Positions 63,692 through 64,000 of a stretch of 64,000 nucleotides of DNA are shown here, piece by piece. The stretch is taken from contig NC_092341.1 in assembly GCF_046630445.1 (NCBI RefSeq), positions 219,447,501-219,511,500 on the forward strand, given 5' to 3'. The notes beneath the pieces are model-generated. The model saw nothing but the letters and a program-made list of their open reading frames with translations. It was not told the DNA's origin and ran no database searches. A program made the position numbers and the translations under genes. Origin of the DNA: Rutidosis leptorrhynchoides (Eukaryota > Streptophyta > Magnoliopsida > Asterales > Asteraceae). The stretch's first letter is position 1. Each line of letters begins with the position of its first letter.

Positions 63692-64000
63692 TTATCCGCT
63701 CCTGATATCCCCCTGTTCTTTGCGAAATTCCCTTACGATGACAGGTACACTTGTTGGAGGTATCTAAAAACATGAACATCAGCATAGATATTAGCCACCA
63801 CAAAAACATAAACACCAAACCATAATCTAAATACGTGTAATAGCAATGACACTCACCATGCCATAATCTGTTATAATCAATGATACATAATCTGAAGGTG
63901 TTACATCATACCTGTTTCATTACAACAAAATGTATAAGCATCAATTATATAACATGGTGGAGAAAATTTAACTTTTAACTATAGAATTATCCTTACGTTA
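63692..64000 (-). CDS. Translation initiation factor eIF2B subunit delta, last exons (partial)
   Basis: Last exon 63763-63692 encodes IPPTSVPVIVREFRKEQGDI and ends RSG-stop. The preceding exon 63911-63857 encodes YDVTPSDYVSLIITDYGM; GT-AG introns are 63856-63764 and 63996-63912, and a further exon ends at 63997. The joined motif YDVTPSDYV..ITDYGM-IPPTSVPVIVRE is the conserved C-terminus of the eIF2B delta/beta/alpha family, closest to plant delta. eIF2B recharges eIF2 with GTP in the cytosol. The tail differs from the REYRREH ending I recall for plant homologues. The rest lies beyond the window. Confidence 0.85.

Overview
This is a eukaryotic, almost certainly eudicot plant, nuclear window. 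The evidence is split genes with GT-AG introns, an LRR receptor-kinase gene, initiator-Met-tRNA primer binding sites, 5S-derived Cassandra LTRs and TTTAGGG-type repeats. The LTR and polypurine-tract styles (LTRs opening TGTAATGACCC or TGTGATGACCCGG after an AACGGGTAGGTAA tract) resemble Asteraceae Ty3/gypsy elements, but the family assignment is inference. Only the last ~4 kb is ordinary genic DNA. The other ~60 kb is a stack of nested retroelements, small DNA transposons and (TA)n tracts.

Layout. 1-5641: 5' part of a minus-strand gypsy element (A1), with LTR, leader carrying two extra genes, and the start of gag. 5642-7439: LTR remnant (F). 7513-7793: LTR fragment. 7794-8617: decayed exons of a YTH/ECT-like gene. 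9940-17582: Cassandra TRIM split by a 7-kb gypsy element (E), both with intact target-site duplications. 17629-29285: large non-autonomous element (D) with near-identical 3.7-kb LTRs. 29286-31973: hAT-like, Stowaway-like and other MITEs and a SINE-like unit separated by (TA)n. 31974-58086: a Russian doll. Minus-strand gypsy B (broken polyprotein 34016-38527) carries in its 5' LTR the plus-strand element A2 (40165-57284). A2 carries in gag the minus-strand non-autonomous element C (45239-54511). Three perfect target-site duplications (atata, aagac, aattt) fix the order B, then A2, then C. 58160-58860: a MITE with telomere-like repeats. 60088-62778: two-exon LRR-III receptor kinase with an atypical kinase domain. 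63692-64000: last exons of a convergent eIF2B-delta gene.

Most notable. (1) Family A carries, between the primer binding site and gag in both copies, an acidic-protein ORF (204/200 aa) followed by an At2g35280-like F-box ORF (227 aa). This looks like a retrotransposon that acquired a ubiquitin-ligase adaptor. (2) Several RNA-structure signals show base-pair covariation: six hairpins in the B LTR with one constant loop and changing complementary stems; a short hairpin near the 3' end of every large LTR family here, with its closing pair changed in concert; and a ~61-nt hairpin shared by C, D and E. (3) Families A, C and D have an internal copy of their polypurine-tract motif inside a small palindrome. 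(4) C and D share a 148-codon accessory ORF of unknown function, broken at a different codon in each.

All coordinates were read by eye. Family names rest on motif recognition, not on database searches.
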